The notes under the pieces: generated by a model | Database searches by the model: none | What the model saw: the letters and a program-made list of their open reading frames with translations, nothing else | Told to the model about the DNA's origin: nothing | Program-made: the position numbers and the translations under genes | Shown here: one piece after another, positions 1-25,000 of the stretch | How positions within the stretch are numbered: position 1 is the stretch's first letter | Layout of the letters: each line of letters starts with the position of its first letter | Assembly: GCA_030674155.1 (NCBI GenBank) | Contig: CM060326.1 | Span: forward strand, 43,863,489 to 43,888,488 | Source: Stramonita haemastoma | Taxonomy: Eukaryota > Mollusca > Gastropoda > Neogastropoda > Muricidae | Direction: 5' to 3' | DNA length: 25,000 nucleotides

Positions 1-98
1 AGCGCGCAAACGGTCACCCATCCAATTGGTAACCACGCTCGACGCTGCTTAGCATTAGCTGAGGGAAAGCGCTCGGTTCTGACCACAGAGACAGACAT
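1..98 (-). mobile_element. SINE-C fragment with 5S-rRNA-like internal promoter region
   Basis: On the minus strand it reads CTAAGCAGCGTCGAGCGTGG, then TTGGATGGGTGACC, close to the A box to C box region of animal 5S rRNA. It aligns with the fuller copy at 6372-6668. The tRNA-like head is degraded here and the other end is cut by the window edge. Confidence 0.7.
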
Positions 99-230
99 TA
101 AATCATGGACATGGTGATGACCAAGCCGCTATGACCTGCGGCCTTTGCTGGGTACAGGCCAGTGTTGGATCAGACATCTACAACCTCCAGGCCTGAAGGT
201 GACTGATATACACACTGAGGATGTCACTGA
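99..230. other. Unassigned intron sequence
   Basis: No coding frame with family resemblance and no clear repeat is seen. Confidence 0.5.
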
Positions 231-565
231 GGGGGATGGGATAGCCTGGTGCGTAGCGTGTTATTACAAGTTGTGCTTACAATCTGACAGCCCAGCTTTG
301 AGCCTAAGTTCGCACGACCACCGAGACGCTAATTCAACGGATCCTATTTAGTTGACATTAGTGCCGACTCCACTCCCCGAGGAATCCTTCGGACGAGACT
401 GTAAACTGAAGTCCTGTGTGTAAACGCAAGAAGAACATCTCGCATACGTGTTAAAAGCTGTTCCTTCTTGCGCACAAATAGGCCATTGTTTGCCGGTGGG
501 AATGGGTGACAAACTTTAGAAAACCATTATCCTCGAAATAAATAAATAGATAAAAGAATAAAAGT
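231..565 (+). mobile_element. SINE-A, diverged copy
   Basis: Head GGGATAGCCTGGTG resembles the tRNA-like start of the copy at 3251. The central core TCCTTCGGACGAGACTGTAA and the late part GCCGGTGGGAATGGGTGAC align with that copy. It ends in ATCCTCGAAATAAATAAATA. The B box region is badly eroded. Confidence 0.7.
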
Positions 566-939
566 TGTGATCTCTGCTAATAAGTCAGCAAGATACTCTC
601 TCTGTGTGTACATAAATCTAAAATCTGTTTATCATCTTTGGGAATGGTCGCATGCATTTGATTGATTTGAATGGAAGCACTATGATTTGTTTGCTTTTCA
701 AAGTTCAGTGCTTTAAAACTTCCATATAATTATCATTACTTACCATTATTTCCCTTGATTCTGCCGTTTTGGGGGTATTTCGCACATCATGGACATTGTG
801 ATAGCTCAATCACTATGTCTAAATGATGTGTGTGTGTATATGCAAATGTGTGCGTGTGTATATGTATGATAAGTTTCAGATCAAAGCCACATTATCTAGT
901 GGCACACCAGCCAACCAACCAATCAATTACCTCCCTCTC
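566..939. other. AT-rich unassigned intron sequence
   Basis: Single-copy within the window, apart from a short GTGTGTATATGT tract at about 825-865. No supported gene. Confidence 0.5.
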
Positions 940-2185
940 TCCCTCACTGACCTGTCCCATCCCATGCTGCCCCTCCCTCCCTCTCTCCCTCACTGACCTG
1001 CCCCATTCTATACTCTCCCTCCCACCCTCCCTCCCTCCCTGTTCTGTCCCATCCCGTACTTCCTCCACCTCCTCCCTCCCTCCCTCCCTCCTCCACTGAC
1101 CTGTCCCATCCCATACTGCCCCTCTCTCCCAACCTCTCTCCCTCACTGACCTGTCCCATTCTATACTCCCCCTCCCACCCTCCCTCCCTCCCTGTTCTGT
1201 CCCACCCCATACTTCTCCCACCCTCCTCCCTCCCTCTCTCACTGATCTGTCCCATCCCATACTTCCCTCACCTCTCTCCCTCCCTCCATCTCAGACCTGT
1301 CCCATCCCATACTGTCCCTTTCTCCCTCCATCCCTCTCTCACTGACCTGTCCCATCCCATACTTCTCGTCCCTCCCTGCCTCTGTCCCATCTCATACTGC
1401 CCCTCTCTCCATCCCTCACAGACCTGTCCCATCCCATACTGCCCCTCCCTCTCCCTCCCTCACAGACCTGTCCAATCCCATACTACCCCTACCTCCCTCT
1501 CTCTCTGACATGTCCCATCCCATACTTCCCCAACCCTCTCTCCCTCCTCTCCTCCCTCACTGACCTGTCCCATCCCATACTGCCCCTCCTCTCCCTCTCT
1601 CCCTCACTGACCTGTCCAATCCCATAATGCCCATCCCTCCTACCTCCCTCTCCCTCTGTCCCATTCCATAGTTCCCCTCCCTCCATTACTGACCTGTCCC
1701 ATCCCATACTGTCCATTTTCCCCTCCCTACCCCCCCCCCCCGACCTGTCCCATCCCATACTTACCCTCTCTCCCCTCCTTCTCTCCCTCATTGACCTGTC
1801 CAGTCCCATACTGCCCCTCTCTCCCTCACTGACCTGTCCCATCCCATACTGCCCCTCTCTCCCTCCCTCCCTCACTGACCTGTCCCATCCCATACTGTTC
1901 CCACCTCCCTCCCTCTCTCCCTCACTGACTTGTTCCATCCTATACTGCCCCCACCTCCCTCCCTCTCTCCCTCACTGACGTCCCATCCTATACTTCCCCC
2001 ACCTCCCTCCCTCTCTCCCTCCCTTACTGACCTGTCCCATCCCATACTTCTCCCACCTCCCTCCCTCCCTCCGTTACTGACCTGTCCCATCCCATACTTC
2101 CCCCACCTCCCTCCCTCTCTCCCTCCCTTACTGACCTGTCCCATCCCATACTTCTCCCACCTCCCTCCCTCCCTCCGTTACTGAC
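940..2185 (-). repeat. Minisatellite 1: ~26 copies of the exon 20 3' end plus donor
   Basis: Unit about 47 bp (range ~36-58). On the sense (minus) strand each unit reads like TATGGGATGGGACAG, then GTCAGTGAG, then a GGGA-rich spacer. The first part equals the last bases of exon 20 (coding VWDGT) and the second its splice donor. I count about 26 intronic copies before the true junction at 2185/2186. Variation is mostly single-base changes (GTAATG, GTCAGAG types) and spacer length. Confidence 0.92.
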
Positions 2186-24865
<22,680 letters not shown>

Positions 24866-24931
24866 CTGTTACATCAGCATAACAACAACATAATGAAACA
24901 TCACTGTATTACAGAATAAGGAAATCACACC

Positions 24932-25000
24932 ATACATACATACATACATACATACATAATACATACATACATACATACAATACATACATACATACATACA
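24932..25000. repeat. CATA tetranucleotide tract, cut by the window edge
   Basis: CATA units with two AATA interruptions. Confidence 0.95.

Noticed and set aside
1..98. A genuine 5S rRNA gene
   Set aside because: Only the internal control region matches; the rest belongs to a repeated SINE found again at 6372-6668.
892..2144. Minus-strand repetitive open frames (MGWDRSVREGG type)
   Set aside because: Translations of minisatellite 1 in shifting frames; the true exon 20 frame stops right after its donor.

Overview
The window is eukaryotic, from an intron-rich and repeat-rich animal genome. I infer a lophotrochozoan, most likely a marine gastropod mollusc. The grounds are the FN3-like protein family, several tRNA-derived SINE families, and long CA/GT, GA/CT, ACAG and pentanucleotide tracts. 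Species cannot be read from the sequence alone. There is no prokaryotic-style gene, CRISPR array or intact autonomous transposon.

One gene crosses almost the whole window on the minus strand. I could place 20 exons between 24865 (5' side) and 2186 (3' side), all with GT-AG borders: about 3.7 kb of coding sequence, about 1,235 residues. Neither the start codon, the signal peptide nor the stop codon is inside the window. Reading phase agrees across 18 of 19 exon-exon joins. The product is a chain of about ten divergent fibronectin-III-like modules. Each has a W-x-F/D-K-F type strand, an SYxVxxG type strand, a YYVTVxAxNxAGL type strand and a (S)DGVxxDxTPP linker, usually split over two or three exons. 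One module carries a six-cysteine insert. N-glycosylation sequons are frequent. A secreted or cell-surface adhesion/recognition protein is inferred.

Layout, in + coordinates: 1-2185 intron with SINE pieces and a large minisatellite ending on the exon 20 donor; 2186-5073 exons 20, 19, 18; 5074-6045 intron with a tandem array and a LINE scrap; 6046-9936 exons 17-14 with three minisatellites ending on exons and two SINEs; 9937-11542 acceptor array and microsatellites; 11543-13586 exons 13-11; 13587-15104 acceptor array and an ACAG tract; 15105-19974 exons 10-5; 19975-21367 acceptor-flanking array; 21368-24865 exons 4-1.

The main discovery candidate is a recurring pattern. At least six intronic minisatellites begin exactly at an exon border. 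In five of them the unit is clearly a copy of that border: the last ~20-30 bases of the exon plus the splice donor (exons 20, 16, 15), or the acceptor plus the first exon bases (exons 14, 11). A sixth (exon 1 donor) and a seventh (exon 5 acceptor) follow the same geometry more weakly. Microsatellites also start inside the donor itself at exons 3, 9, 10, 11 and 14. In effect the gene has multiplied its own splice sites, giving tens of decoy donors or acceptors per intron. Secondary points are three apparent one-base frame breaks, two of them in C/G runs; a 46-bp near-identical exon copy abutting a SINE; and a SINE family joining a tRNA-like head to a 5S-rRNA-like internal promoter.
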